From Bacteroidia bacterium (GTDB taxonomy: Bacteria > Bacteroidota > Bacteroidia > J057): DNA of 64,000 nt. The notes below the pieces were generated by a model. The model saw only the letters and a list, made by a program, of their open reading frames with translations. It was not told where the DNA came from and searched no databases. The translations under genes and the position numbers were made by a program. Where the stretch lies: contig JAWPMV010000001.1 of the NCBI GenBank assembly GCA_033391075.1, forward strand, positions 4,092,001-4,156,000, in the 5' to 3' direction. Within the stretch, counting starts at the first letter, position 1. Every line of letters begins with the position of its first letter. This document shows positions 36,092-45,191 of this stretch, piece after piece.

Positions 36092-36200
36092 AGTGTTAGG
36101 GTGTTTGAGTTTTAGGGTGTTAGGGTAGAGAGTAGTTTGTGATTTCGCTTCCTTTCCATCCCTAAAACACGAATACACTAACACGCAAACACCCTCTTTT
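36092..36200. repeat. Dispersed intergenic repeat, copy C
   Basis: GTGTTAGGGTGTTTG (36093-36107) and TTTTAGGGTGTTAGGG (36110-36125) on the left face CCCTAAAACAC (36160-36170) and CAAACACCCT (36186-36195) on the right. AGGGTGTTTG/CAAACACCCT and TTTTAGGG/CCCTAAAA are perfect pairs. It is more diverged from copies A and B but uses the same words. It starts 5 bp after the desaturase stop. Confidence 0.6.
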
Positions 36201-36270
36201 TCCCTTCCTCTAACACATTAAGACACAGCTCCCCATCCCTATCCCCTATTCCATAATTTTTACCCCAAAA

Positions 36271-36278
36271 TAACTTTG
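36271..36278 (+). promoter_or_regulatory. Promoter -7 box for TonB receptor/DUF4249 operon
   Basis: TAACTTTG is a perfect TAnnTTTG box 68 bp before the ATG at 36346. The upstream -33 element is weak. A leader of ~60 nt would result. Confidence 0.45.
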
Positions 36279-36345
36279 TGGCCGCGCATCTTTTTGCCCT
36301 ACTTAGCCGTCTTCTATGGCAAATGTAAAAACCTGAAAACTATTT

Positions 36346-38826
36346 ATGAACCTACTCAGAATTTCAATTCTAAGCCTTGTATTCCTGTGCTTTTGCTGGA
36401 TACAAGGCCAAGCACAGTCCTACACCATTAACGGCTACGTAAAAGATCTCAGCAATGGGGAATCCCTCATTAATGCTACCATCCTGGATGAAGCTTCAGG
36501 AAAAGGGGCCATCACGAACAATTTTGGATTCTTTAGCCTTAAACTGCCTCAGGATTCAGTCAAATTGAAACTTTCCTACGCCGGCTTTAGTCCCAAACGC
36601 ATCTCATTTTTCCTCAAGCAGGATACTACCCTCAATGTGAGCCTGGATGCCCTGACCTTAAATTCGGTGGACATCATTGCAGAGGAAGTCGAAAGAGAAG
36701 TTGACAATGCACAAATGGGAGCTGTAGTGGTGCCTATTTCGCAGGTAAAACTGATGCCGGCACTATTGGGGGAAGTCGATGTAATCAAGGCTATCCAATT
36801 GATGCCCGGTGTTCAATCCGGAAGTGAAGGTACTACCGGCCTTTATGTGCGTGGCGGTGGACCTGACCAAAACCTCATTATGCTGGATGGAGTTCCTCTC
36901 TATTATGTGAGCCATTTGGGAGGCTTTTTCTCGGTCTTCAATGCTGACGCCCTAAGTTCTGTTAAACTCTACAAAGGGGGCTTCCCCGCTCGATATGGAG
37001 GACGGCTTTCTTCTATCCTGGATATCCGGATGAAAGAAGGGAACCTCAACAAATTTGAAGGCGAAGGAAGCATAGGCTTAATATCATCCAAACTTTCCCT
37101 GCAAGGGCCAATACAGAAAGGAAAATCTTCTTTCATCATTTCAGGCCGACGTACCTACATTGATCTGCTTACCCGTCCGATTTCCAAAATTGCTTCTCAG
37201 GGAGAGGCTTCAGTAGGCTATTATTTCTATGATTTAAATGGAAAGATCAATCACCGTTTTTCCGATAAGGACCGTTTATACTTCAGCTTTTACATGGGAG
37301 ATGACAAATTTGGTGGAAGCGGAAAAACGGAAGACACAAATTATGAAGACGAATTCAAACTCGGATTAAGTTGGGGAAACAGGATAGGAGCCTTGAGATG
37401 GAATCACGTTTGGTCCAAAAATCTCTTTTCCAATGTTACGGGTACTTTCTCTCGCTATCAGTTGAAAACAAGTGCAGAAGGAAGCAGTAAATACTCGGAT
37501 GGAGATACCACCATTACTGATGTATTTGGACTGGAATATCTCTCTAGAATTCAGGATTGGGGAGGTCGAATTGACTTTGATTATTACCCTTCTCCAGCTC
37601 ATGATATAAAATTTGGGATACAGACCACCTACCATACCTTCGAACCCGGCACCATTGGTATTAATCAAAGAAGTAATGAAACCCGGGTAGACACCAATCT
37701 GGTATCAAATCTTGACTATACCTGGGAAAGTGCGATTTATTTTGAAGATAGAATAAAGATCGGGCAAAAATTCAGTGCCAATCTCGGGGTACATGCCACC
37801 CAATATCTGATCGATAAGAAAACCTTTTATACCATTCAGCCTCGACTATCTGCCCGCTTTGCCTTGAGCAAAAACGTAGCATTCAAGGCTTCCTATGTTC
37901 AGATGAACCAATTCATTCATTTGCTGACCAATTCTGGTACCGGACTCCCCATCGACCTCTGGGTACCAGCTACAGATAAGGTCCCTTCTCAATTTTCCTG
38001 GCAGGCCGCAGCCGGCGTTTCAGCTTCTCTTTGGCAAGACCAGTATCAATTGACAGTAGAAGGCTATTATAAAGAAATGACAGGCCTCATTGCCTATAAA
38101 GAGGGAAACAACTTCTTCTTCGGTGGGCTTCAATCCGGCAGTTGGGAGGAAACAGTGGAAACCGGAGGAAGAGGAGAATCCTATGGTGCGGAGGTTTTAC
38201 TCCAAAAGAAAACTGGAAAAACGACCGGATGGATCGGATATACGCTTTCCTGGAACTGGCGCCAGTTTCCCAATATCAATGAAGGCTCTCGGTTTCCCTA
38301 CAAATACGACCGCCGACATGACATCAGCATCGTAGTCAGCCATAAATTCAACAAAAGAGTATCGGTAGCAGGCACCTGGGTATTCGGTACAGGAAATGCC
38401 ATCACCTTGCCTACGGGTGGATATCCGACTTTGGCAGATCCTACCCGACAAGGAAATATCAGGTTCAGAGATGTGAATGGAGAAACCTCTCCAGTATTCT
38501 ATACTCCTTTCCGACAAATCTTCACAGACATTACGGGATATGGAAATGGAGCACAAGTATTTGAAAATGGAAGAAATGGCTTCCGGATGCAGGCTTATCA
38601 CAGATTAGACCTTGGAGTAAACTTTACCAAAGAGAAAAAATGGGGAGAGAGAACCTGGACCATTGGGGTGTATAATGCATATAGTCGCCTCAATCCTTTC
38701 GCTTACTATTTGGATGGCAATGAAAGATTCAATCCGGACACCGGACAATTCGACAGCAATCCAACCCTAAAAAAGCTGGCCATTTTCCCCATCATTCCAT
38801 CCGTCAGTTACCAATTCAAATTCTAA
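36346..38826 (+). CDS. TonB-dependent receptor paired with DUF4249
   Basis: 826 aa; signal peptide to residue ~24 (CFCWIQGQAQ). Carboxypeptidase-regulatory-like domain at ~26-105 (INGYVKDLSNGESLINATI). Plug with strongly conserved GTTGLYVRGGGPDQNLIMLDGVPLY and GGRLSSILDIRMKEG. The beta-barrel ends in YQFKF. The next gene, 11 bp downstream, encodes a DUF4249 lipoprotein, the usual partner of this receptor subfamily, analogous to SusC/SusD. Substrate unknown. Confidence 0.93.
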   Translation: MNLLRISILSLVFLCFCWIQGQAQSYTINGYVKDLSNGESLINATILDEASGKGAITNNFGFFSLKLPQDSVKLKLSYAGFSPKRISFFLKQDTTLNVSLDALTLNSVDIIAEEVEREVDNAQMGAVVVPISQVKLMPALLGEVDVIKAIQLMPGVQSGSEGTTGLYVRGGGPDQNLIMLDGVPLYYVSHLGGFFSVFNADALSSVKLYKGGFPARYGGRLSSILDIRMKEGNLNKFEGEGSIGLISSKLSLQGPIQKGKSSFIISGRRTYIDLLTRPISKIASQGEASVGYYFYDLNGKINHRFSDKDRLYFSFYMGDDKFGGSGKTEDTNYEDEFKLGLSWGNRIGALRWNHVWSKNLFSNVTGTFSRYQLKTSAEGSSKYSDGDTTITDVFGLEYLSRIQDWGGRIDFDYYPSPAHDIKFGIQTTYHTFEPGTIGINQRSNETRVDTNLVSNLDYTWESAIYFEDRIKIGQKFSANLGVHATQYLIDKKTFYTIQPRLSARFALSKNVAFKASYVQMNQFIHLLTNSGTGLPIDLWVPATDKVPSQFSWQAAAGVSASLWQDQYQLTVEGYYKEMTGLIAYKEGNNFFFGGLQSGSWEETVETGGRGESYGAEVLLQKKTGKTTGWIGYTLSWNWRQFPNINEGSRFPYKYDRRHDISIVVSHKFNKRVSVAGTWVFGTGNAITLPTGGYPTLADPTRQGNIRFRDVNGETSPVFYTPFRQIFTDITGYGNGAQVFENGRNGFRMQAYHRLDLGVNFTKEKKWGERTWTIGVYNAYSRLNPFAYYLDGNERFNPDTGQFDSNPTLKKLAIFPIIPSVSYQFKF

Positions 38827-38837
38827 GCAGCAAACAA

Positions 38838-39881
38838 ATGAACAAGTACATAGCAATTATATTTCTTAGTGGCCTATTCTTCTCGGCTTGTCAGAGGGAC
38901 CTCAATATCCCTTTGCCTCAGCATGAGCCGAAGTTAACCTTGTATGCCTTTCTTCAGGCTGGAGAACCGATTGATCTCTATGTGATGAGAAGCTTTGGAA
39001 TACTCGAAAACCTGGAAGATAAAGACGTAGCTGTCGCGGATGCAAAAGTGGAGCTTTACAAGAATGGCAACCTGATTGATGAGTTAATATATAAGGATAC
39101 CACTTTTACCGATACCCTCTGGAGATTTACCTTCAGCCCAGGTCCGGGAGAACCAGATACTACCATTTATTATACAGAGGTTTTGAATGGAGCAAAATAT
39201 TTCCCCAGCAAAGTTCTCGATGCTCCCCAAGCCGGAGAGACCTATAGGTTCGTAGCGAGCCATGCTACCTATGGAACTGCAGAGGGAGAAACCACCATTC
39301 CAGGGAAAGCCGTACTAAATGGGGTAAACTTCTATGCAGATTCCTTGTCTTTTGTAGATTCTTATGGGGATGAAATGAATTGGTCTGCCCTGGATTTAAA
39401 AATCAATGATCCGCCCGGAGAAGGCAATCACTACAACTTCATTGTGGGGGTAGATTATGAAGCAGATGATTTTCAAGGAGGATTTGAAGAACGCAGAGAA
39501 TGGAAATGGCCGGGACTGGAAATCAAAAGCGATCCCGATGGTTACACCTATATTCAGAATAAACCCTTATCCGATGAAGATTTTGATGGGCAAACAGCTG
39601 ATCGTCTTTGGTGGTTTGATTTGCCAGAAAGTTACAGATGGTCAGGGCAGGAACCACGAGAAGTAAAATATCATCGATTGCTGATACAAGGAATCAGTCT
39701 GAGTAAAGAATATGCCAGATTTCAGGAGAAATTGCAGCTACAAACCTACAATCGTCTATCAGGAATAGAGAGTGCCTTTGTTCCCAGCGAACCTGTTATC
39801 ATTCCCAATAATGTCAAAGGAGGCTATGGGGTCATTGGTTCCTTCAATGTAGCAGAAGAATATATACTCGAACTGCAATAG
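38838..39881 (+). CDS. DUF4249 domain-containing lipoprotein
   Basis: 347 aa; lipobox FFSAC (Cys18). The DUF4249 beginning is clear: LTLYAFLQAGEPIDLYVMRSFGILE, then VADAKVELYKNGNLIDEL. The mature protein is beta-rich. Likely surface or periplasm-facing partner of the TonB receptor immediately upstream (11 bp gap). It is convergent with the TPR gene at 39884, only 2 bp apart, with no separate terminator between them. Confidence 0.9.
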   Translation: MNKYIAIIFLSGLFFSACQRDLNIPLPQHEPKLTLYAFLQAGEPIDLYVMRSFGILENLEDKDVAVADAKVELYKNGNLIDELIYKDTTFTDTLWRFTFSPGPGEPDTTIYYTEVLNGAKYFPSKVLDAPQAGETYRFVASHATYGTAEGETTIPGKAVLNGVNFYADSLSFVDSYGDEMNWSALDLKINDPPGEGNHYNFIVGVDYEADDFQGGFEERREWKWPGLEIKSDPDGYTYIQNKPLSDEDFDGQTADRLWWFDLPESYRWSGQEPREVKYHRLLIQGISLSKEYARFQEKLQLQTYNRLSGIESAFVPSEPVIIPNNVKGGYGVIGSFNVAEEYILELQ

Positions 39882-39883
39882 AT

Positions 39884-40630
39884 CTAGTTTAGCACTTTCA
39901 ACTCCCTCCTCGCGATATTCAACCATTCCTTTTGGGATTGTTTGTAATGTTGTGGGGAGGCTTTTGCATAAAGGAGCATTTCATTATAAATATCCCGGGC
40001 CTGATCCTCTTTCCCCTGACTTTGGAGAAATTGAGCATAGCGACATCGAGCTTGTTCTCCGCTAAAGGTTTCTGCCAGAGCACTGTATTCGATTTCTGCA
40101 GCAGCCAGATTTCCCATTTGTTCCAAAGCCTCCGGAAGTAGCAGGTCAAATTCTGTAGGTTTATTTCCGCTCCGAAATTCACGCATACGTTCTACCGCCG
40201 CAGGAACCTGATCAAAACTCCCTAAATGGAATTGAGCATAGGCAATTCCCTTCCAGATATTGGGATCTTGTTTGCCGGGGCCTGTAGAAAGAGCCGTATA
40301 AATATCCAGCGCATCTTCATAACGCCTGGCTCTCTGGTAGCCATCAGCTAAGGCCATTCGATTTTTGAAGGAAGGAGATAATTCAACTGCTTCCTCCAGA
40401 TTTTGAATTTCTTTTTCCGGATAAAAGAAGGATCCCAGACTCTCTCCGGCTTTATCTGTAATACCCTGATCTTTTAGTTCGGGAAATTTTTCAATAAAGA
40501 AGTACAGAATGCTTCCAAAACCTGGTACAAAAAGGATAACAAAAATCCAGAAGAACTTTCTCTTCTTATAGGCATCATACATAAAGTAGATCTGGACAGC
40601 AATTACGAGGAAACTTAAAATTCGGCCCAT
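39884..40630 (-). CDS. PLDc_N-like membrane protein with TPR repeats
   Basis: 248 aa from ATG 40630; the longer frame starts with GTG at 40639. Residues ~3-50 form two membrane helices with a KKRKFFWIFVILFVPGFGSILYFF core, like the N-terminal PLDc_N module of cardiolipin synthases. The rest is soluble TPR (YQRARRYEDALDIYTALS, WKGIAYAQFHLGSFDQV, AAEIEYSALAETFSGEQARCRYAQFL). No phospholipase HKD motif is present, so it is not a synthase. Role unknown. Confidence 0.78.
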   Translation of the reverse strand: MGRILSFLVIAVQIYFMYDAYKKRKFFWIFVILFVPGFGSILYFFIEKFPELKDQGITDKAGESLGSFFYPEKEIQNLEEAVELSPSFKNRMALADGYQRARRYEDALDIYTALSTGPGKQDPNIWKGIAYAQFHLGSFDQVPAAVERMREFRSGNKPTEFDLLLPEALEQMGNLAAAEIEYSALAETFSGEQARCRYAQFLQSQGKEDQARDIYNEMLLYAKASPQHYKQSQKEWLNIARRELKVLN

Positions 40631-40781
40631 GGTGTACACGTCTAATGGTTAAATAGCGAAGTAAAAATAGTGCTTTTTTTATGATAAGCTTTAACAGAAT
40701 CGACGCAAAAAGAGCCATAAGGGTCTAAAACATTAGGAAAACTTTAACTTTTCATTAGGAATTAGACTGAGGAATCCCCCC

Positions 40782-40789
40782 TATTTTTG
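40782..40789 (+). promoter_or_regulatory. Promoter -7 box for GLPGLI gene
   Basis: TATTTTTG perfectly fits TAnnTTTG, with TTAG at 40762-40765 as a weak -33. The box overlaps the TTG (40787) that opens the longest frame, which supports translation starting at ATG 40805. Confidence 0.5.
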
Positions 40790-40804
40790 ACAAAAACCAT
40801 CAAT

Positions 40805-41569
40805 ATGAAAAAAGTCTGGATACTCTTTTTACTCTTATTGCCCCTGATGAGTCAGGCTCAGAATACAGAAGGGCAAATCTTGTTCGAAGAAAAAATGAAC
40901 ATGCACGTTGACATGGAAGTTGACGGAGAAAATGAAGAAATGATGGAGCAGCTTAAGGCTATGCTCCCGGAACATCGCATCACAAAAAGAATGTTGACCT
41001 TCACTGAAACCTCCTCTATTTACAAAAATCACAAAGGCACAGATGAGCCTATGGAACTCTCTCATGAGAGTGAAGGCATGGCTATCCACATGAAATTTGA
41101 AGAGCCGGAAAATATCCTCTTCAAAGATCTTGATGCCAATCGAAGTGTTCAACAACAGGAATTCTTCACCCGTAAATTCCTGATTAAGGATGATATCGAA
41201 AATTTTAAATGGAAATTGACTGGAGAAAGCAAAGAAGTGATGGGATACACCTGTCAGCAAGCAACTTCAGGTGAGGGGGAAGAGAAAGTCATTGCCTGGT
41301 TTGCCCCGGAAATACCTGTTTCAGGAGGCCCTGGTAAATATGGCCAGCTGCCCGGAATGATCCTCGAATTAGAGGCACAGGAAGGAAAGCTGAAAATCTA
41401 TGCAACAGCTATCACTTTTGAGAAAGTGGATAAGAAAATGATGGAAGAGCCTAAAAAAGGAAAGGTTGTTAGCCGTGATGAGTTCAAGAAGATTCAGGAA
41501 GAAAAAATGAAAGAGATGCAAATGGAAATGGGCGGTTCTGGAGGAGGAAGAATCATTATTCGAAATTAG
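40805..41569 (+). CDS. GLPGLI family protein
   Basis: 254 aa from ATG 40805, chosen because the longer frame starts at TTG within the promoter box. Signal peptide WILFLLLLPLMSQAQ. The family signature is GQLPGMILEL near residue 186, and KLTGESKEVMGYTCQQAT upstream matches the conserved region. The C-terminus is methionine-, lysine- and glycine-rich (MKEMQMEMGGSGGGR). GLPGLI proteins are exported, of unknown function, and often found with outer-membrane receptors of the type at 52514-55336, which here is 11 kb away. Confidence 0.88.
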   Translation: MKKVWILFLLLLPLMSQAQNTEGQILFEEKMNMHVDMEVDGENEEMMEQLKAMLPEHRITKRMLTFTETSSIYKNHKGTDEPMELSHESEGMAIHMKFEEPENILFKDLDANRSVQQQEFFTRKFLIKDDIENFKWKLTGESKEVMGYTCQQATSGEGEEKVIAWFAPEIPVSGGPGKYGQLPGMILELEAQEGKLKIYATAITFEKVDKKMMEEPKKGKVVSRDEFKKIQEEKMKEMQMEMGGSGGGRIIIRN

Positions 41570-41588
41570 ATTTTCATTTCGATCAAAT

Positions 41589-41623
41589 AAAAAAGCCCGC
41601 ATCTTGTGATGCGGGCTTTTTTT
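41589..41623. terminator. Strong bidirectional intrinsic terminator
   Basis: Stem GCCCGCATC (41595-41603) / GATGCGGGC (41608-41616), TTGT loop, flanked by A6 and T7. It serves both the GLPGLI gene (+) and the Oar-like receptor (-), which converge here. Confidence 0.95.
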
Positions 41624-41655
41624 ATATCTATGCTCTTAGAGAGCTTTCTTTCAAA

Positions 41656-44600
41656 TTAGAAAGAGTAACGCAGACCGATCTGGCTGTACCATCTTGCACT
41701 TCTAGTTCCAGTCTGGATCAAGCTGTAAGGCTCTCCATCCACGCCGTCAAATGCAAAGGTAGGCTGATTGGTTCCAGGCAAGAAGTCAACAAAGCGAATC
41801 AGACGGAAGTATCCATCATCTACGAAGTAAGACTTACCCCACTCTGGGTTGATCAGGTTAGCTACGTTAAAGATATCGTAAGAAATCTGTACTGTATGTC
41901 TTTTGTTTCCAACATTGAAAGAGATATCCTGAGCGATCTTCAAGTCGAAGAGGTGCTCGAAAGGAGTTCTGGAACGGTTTCTTTCAACATACTCACCACG
42001 AACAGTACTCAAGTAAGGATCAGCTTCGATATAAGCATCCAAAGCGGCCCATTGCTGAGAAGCTGTAGCAGCATCAGCAAATACAATATCGCCTTGAGAA
42101 GCAGGAACATAAATCAAAGCTCTGCTATCTTCACTATCCTCATTGGTAAAGTTGTCTCCGTTTTGGTAAACGTAAGAGAATGGCTGACCTGCTTGTCCAT
42201 TGTAGAACAAGGAGATAGTAGTTGACAGGTTTCCGTTACCATATTCGAAACGCTTGGCAAGGAAGGCACTGATTCTTGAACCGGCATCAAATGTACTTCT
42301 GGTTACAATAGGATTGTTACGTCCCATTACAGAAGTGTTATCTCTCCAGTTAGTAGAGTTGATAAATCCAGTTCCTTCAAAAAGAGACTCAGAACGAGTG
42401 AATGAGTAAGCAATGCTACCCAACCAGTTGTCAGAGAATGGTTTTTGAAGTTGTACCGTGAAGTTTCCAGTATATCCTTTGCTGGTATTATCTACCAGAG
42501 TTACTCTTGAATAGGTATCATCAACAACATCTCCACTAAAGATGGGACGCTGATCAGCACCATCAAGATTATCAGTAGAAGGAGCGAGGTTAACATTCTT
42601 CACATCCATATCGTTCAGCGCCTTCGTGAAGATTCCTTCCAATGTCAGGATAAATCCACCGGGAAGCTTTTGATCCCAGGCAACAGAAGAACGGAAGAAC
42701 TGAGGATACTTGAAGTTCTCAGCAAACAAGTCAACATCACCGGAAGGAGAAGTCAGGGTAAGACGCTCTCTCCAGGAATCAGGAGTCGCACGGAAAGGTC
42801 CGAAAGAAGCATTGAAGCTTGAGTTCAAACCATTACGGATGAACATACCGCCTGGCCATACCCAGGGCACTCTGGAGGTGAAGATACCTGCACCACCACG
42901 AACCTGAGTCTTCTGATCTCCATTAACGTCCCAGTTGAAACCGATACGAGGAGAGATCATGATAGAAGTACTAGGAGCTTTACTTGCCTGAGCACCTTTC
43001 AAATCATATCCAGCTGCTTCAAGAACGGGAATAGTTTCGCTATTGAAAGCTGCATTATCCAAAGGAGGATCATCCGTAAAAATCGGGATATCAGCGCGCA
43101 ATCCGTAAGAAAGCTTGAAGTTATCGTTGACGTCCCATTCGTCCTGTGCATAGAAAGCCAACTGCATCGCATTGAAGGTAGGCCCGAGGTTATCAGCCTC
43201 ATCACCAAATCTTACAGAAGCAGCATCGCCAGGAGTAGTTGGTTGCTCATGTCCAAAGAGAGAGAAACCAGGAGCACCACTCATGAAGAGATCCAAACCA
43301 GTCTGGATTACGTTACCATTATCATCCAAAACATTGTCATAGAAATATCTTGGAGTAGAGAAGATGGCAAAGAGGTTCTGAATTTTGAAAAATTCGTTAT
43401 GCGTTCCGAAGGTGAAGTTGTGACGACCTTTACTGATAGTCAGGTTGTCTGTAACAGTAAATACATCCTGGTTTACAATGTTTGAGTAAGAGAAATTATC
43501 TGTACCAAACAAAACCAATCCGTTTCCGTCCTGAGCCTGAACCTGAGGGAATGGATCTCCCAGAATATCACGGTCATCACGAACAGTTGTCAAACTCACA
43601 ACCAGGTTGTTGAAGACACTGCTGCTGATCGTACTTTTAAGTTCTAAAGCTGCAGAGTTGGTAGTTGAAGGGAAGAATACACCTACATTCTCGAAAGGAA
43701 GGGTAGTATTACTAGGTCTCAATACATCAGACTCAACTCCTTTTACATAAGAGTAACGAAGAGACATTTTGTTGTTCTCATTGATGTTCCAGTCCAATTT
43801 AGCCAGGAATCTATCAGTAGAACGATCCGTTGCATTGTTCAAATATCCACCAGGATTATAATTGTAGGTATTATCCAGGTAATTTACCAATTCGTCAATC
43901 TTAGCAGCATCAGCACTTCCTTGATAATCAGCAAAAGAGAAAGGCTTAGGTTCTTCATCTCTTTGAATCTCAAAGTTGGTAAAGAAGAAAAGCTTATCCT
44001 TGATTATCGGACCACCAAGTCTGAAACCGGTAGTATAAGAAGTAAAAGGATCAAGTTGTGTTCTGTTAGCGATATCATCTCCAGGTGTTTTACCTGCAAG
44101 ATTTTGATCTTTGTAGAATCCATAAACAGATCCTTCAAATTCATTGGTACCACTACGAGTTACTGCATTGATACTTGCTCCGGCGAAACCACCATATTTT
44201 ACATCAAAAGGAGCCAATACAACAGAGATCTGCTCAATTGCATCTGGCGAAATAGGACTGATACCTGCCTGTCCACCATTGGTTCCTGAGTTAGCCAAAC
44301 CAAAAACATCATTGTTAACAGCACCATCAAAGTAGATAGCATTGTATCGGTTGTTCATCCCTGCAACAGACAATCCACCACCGTTTGCATTTCCTTTCTG
44401 AGAAGGAGAAGTACGGGGATCAAGTCTTGCAAAGTCCTGAAGGAAGTTACGGTCAACCGTAGGAAGCGTATTGATTGCTTCTTTTCCTACAAAAGTCTCC
44501 GCACCTGTACGGTTACCATCGAAAAGGTCTCCGGAACCCGCTGAGATTACAACCTCTTCCAGAAGGATATCCTTGCTACTCATTCTCAGGTTTACCCGGT

Positions 44601-44913
44601 AGGTTTGACCCAAAGTAAGGTAGATCCCTTCTTGCGAAGATTGCTCATAGCCTACAAAAGTAGCAGTTACTTTGTAAGGACCACCTACACGCATGTTGGG
44701 GATACGGAAATATCCTTCATCATTGGTAAGGGTACCAAACTAAGAACCCGTAGGACCATGAATAGCAATTACAGTGGCGGCGGCTAATCCGTTGCCGTCA
44801 TCGCCAGTGACCCTTCCGTTCATTGTAGAAGTGGTCGTGCCCTGTCCCAAAGCATTGGGAACAATTCCAATGGCCAGCAAAGCCATAATCAGAATAGTAA
44901 AGGCTTTTTGCAT
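41656..44913 (-). pseudogene. Oar-like TonB-dependent receptor interrupted by one in-frame TAG
   Basis: The frame begins at ATG 44913-44911 with a signal peptide (ILIMALLAIGIVPNALGQ) and a carboxypeptidase-regulatory domain (MNGRVTGDDGNGLAAATVIAI). Codon 58 is TAG (44742-44740) inside HGPTGS*FGTLTNDEGYFRIPN. The frame then continues without error for 1027 codons, with plug motifs (KGNANGGGLSVAGMNNRYNAIYFDGAVNNDVFG) and an intact barrel ending GLRYSF. Homologues usually carry Gln at this point, so CAG-to-TAG is the simplest explanation. It may be a recent nonsense mutation, a sequencing error or a readthrough site. Downstream Met starts (44694) would lack a signal peptide. Confidence 0.85.
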
Positions 44914-44971
44914 GTTTAGTTTTTAATTAAGTTAGATAAGATTAAAAAAGAACGAATACATAAATGATAAA

Positions 44972-44998
44972 CGCGCATTTGCCAGTGGCAAATGCGCG
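44972..44998. other. Perfect 12-bp hairpin between permease and Oar-like gene
   Basis: CGCGCATTTGCC (44972-44983) pairs with GGCAAATGCGCG (44987-44998) around a 3-nt AGT loop. It is ~195 bp downstream of the permease stop and ~60 bp upstream of the receptor ATG, both on the minus strand. A T-poor tail argues against a classic terminator; it may be a leader structure or a protein-binding palindrome. Confidence 0.6.
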
Positions 44999-45191
44999 CA
45001 GTCTTTTATACTAAGTTTTGTATAGATCTTAGATTAAAATGGACCTTCCTATAAATATAAGGTCGCATTGAAGCTTTCCAATAATTTCTACTCGTGTACA
45101 TGTAACCTTTCGGTGTTTTCAGGTATCACCCTAAAAGACGCCGCAAGCTAGTCATAATTTCTAATTTTGAAAACTCCTCTTGAAGATTTAA

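Noticed and set aside
44740-44742. TAG as a pyrrolysine codon
   Set aside because: No Pyl machinery is visible in the window, and homologues appear to have Gln at this position; a point change is simpler.
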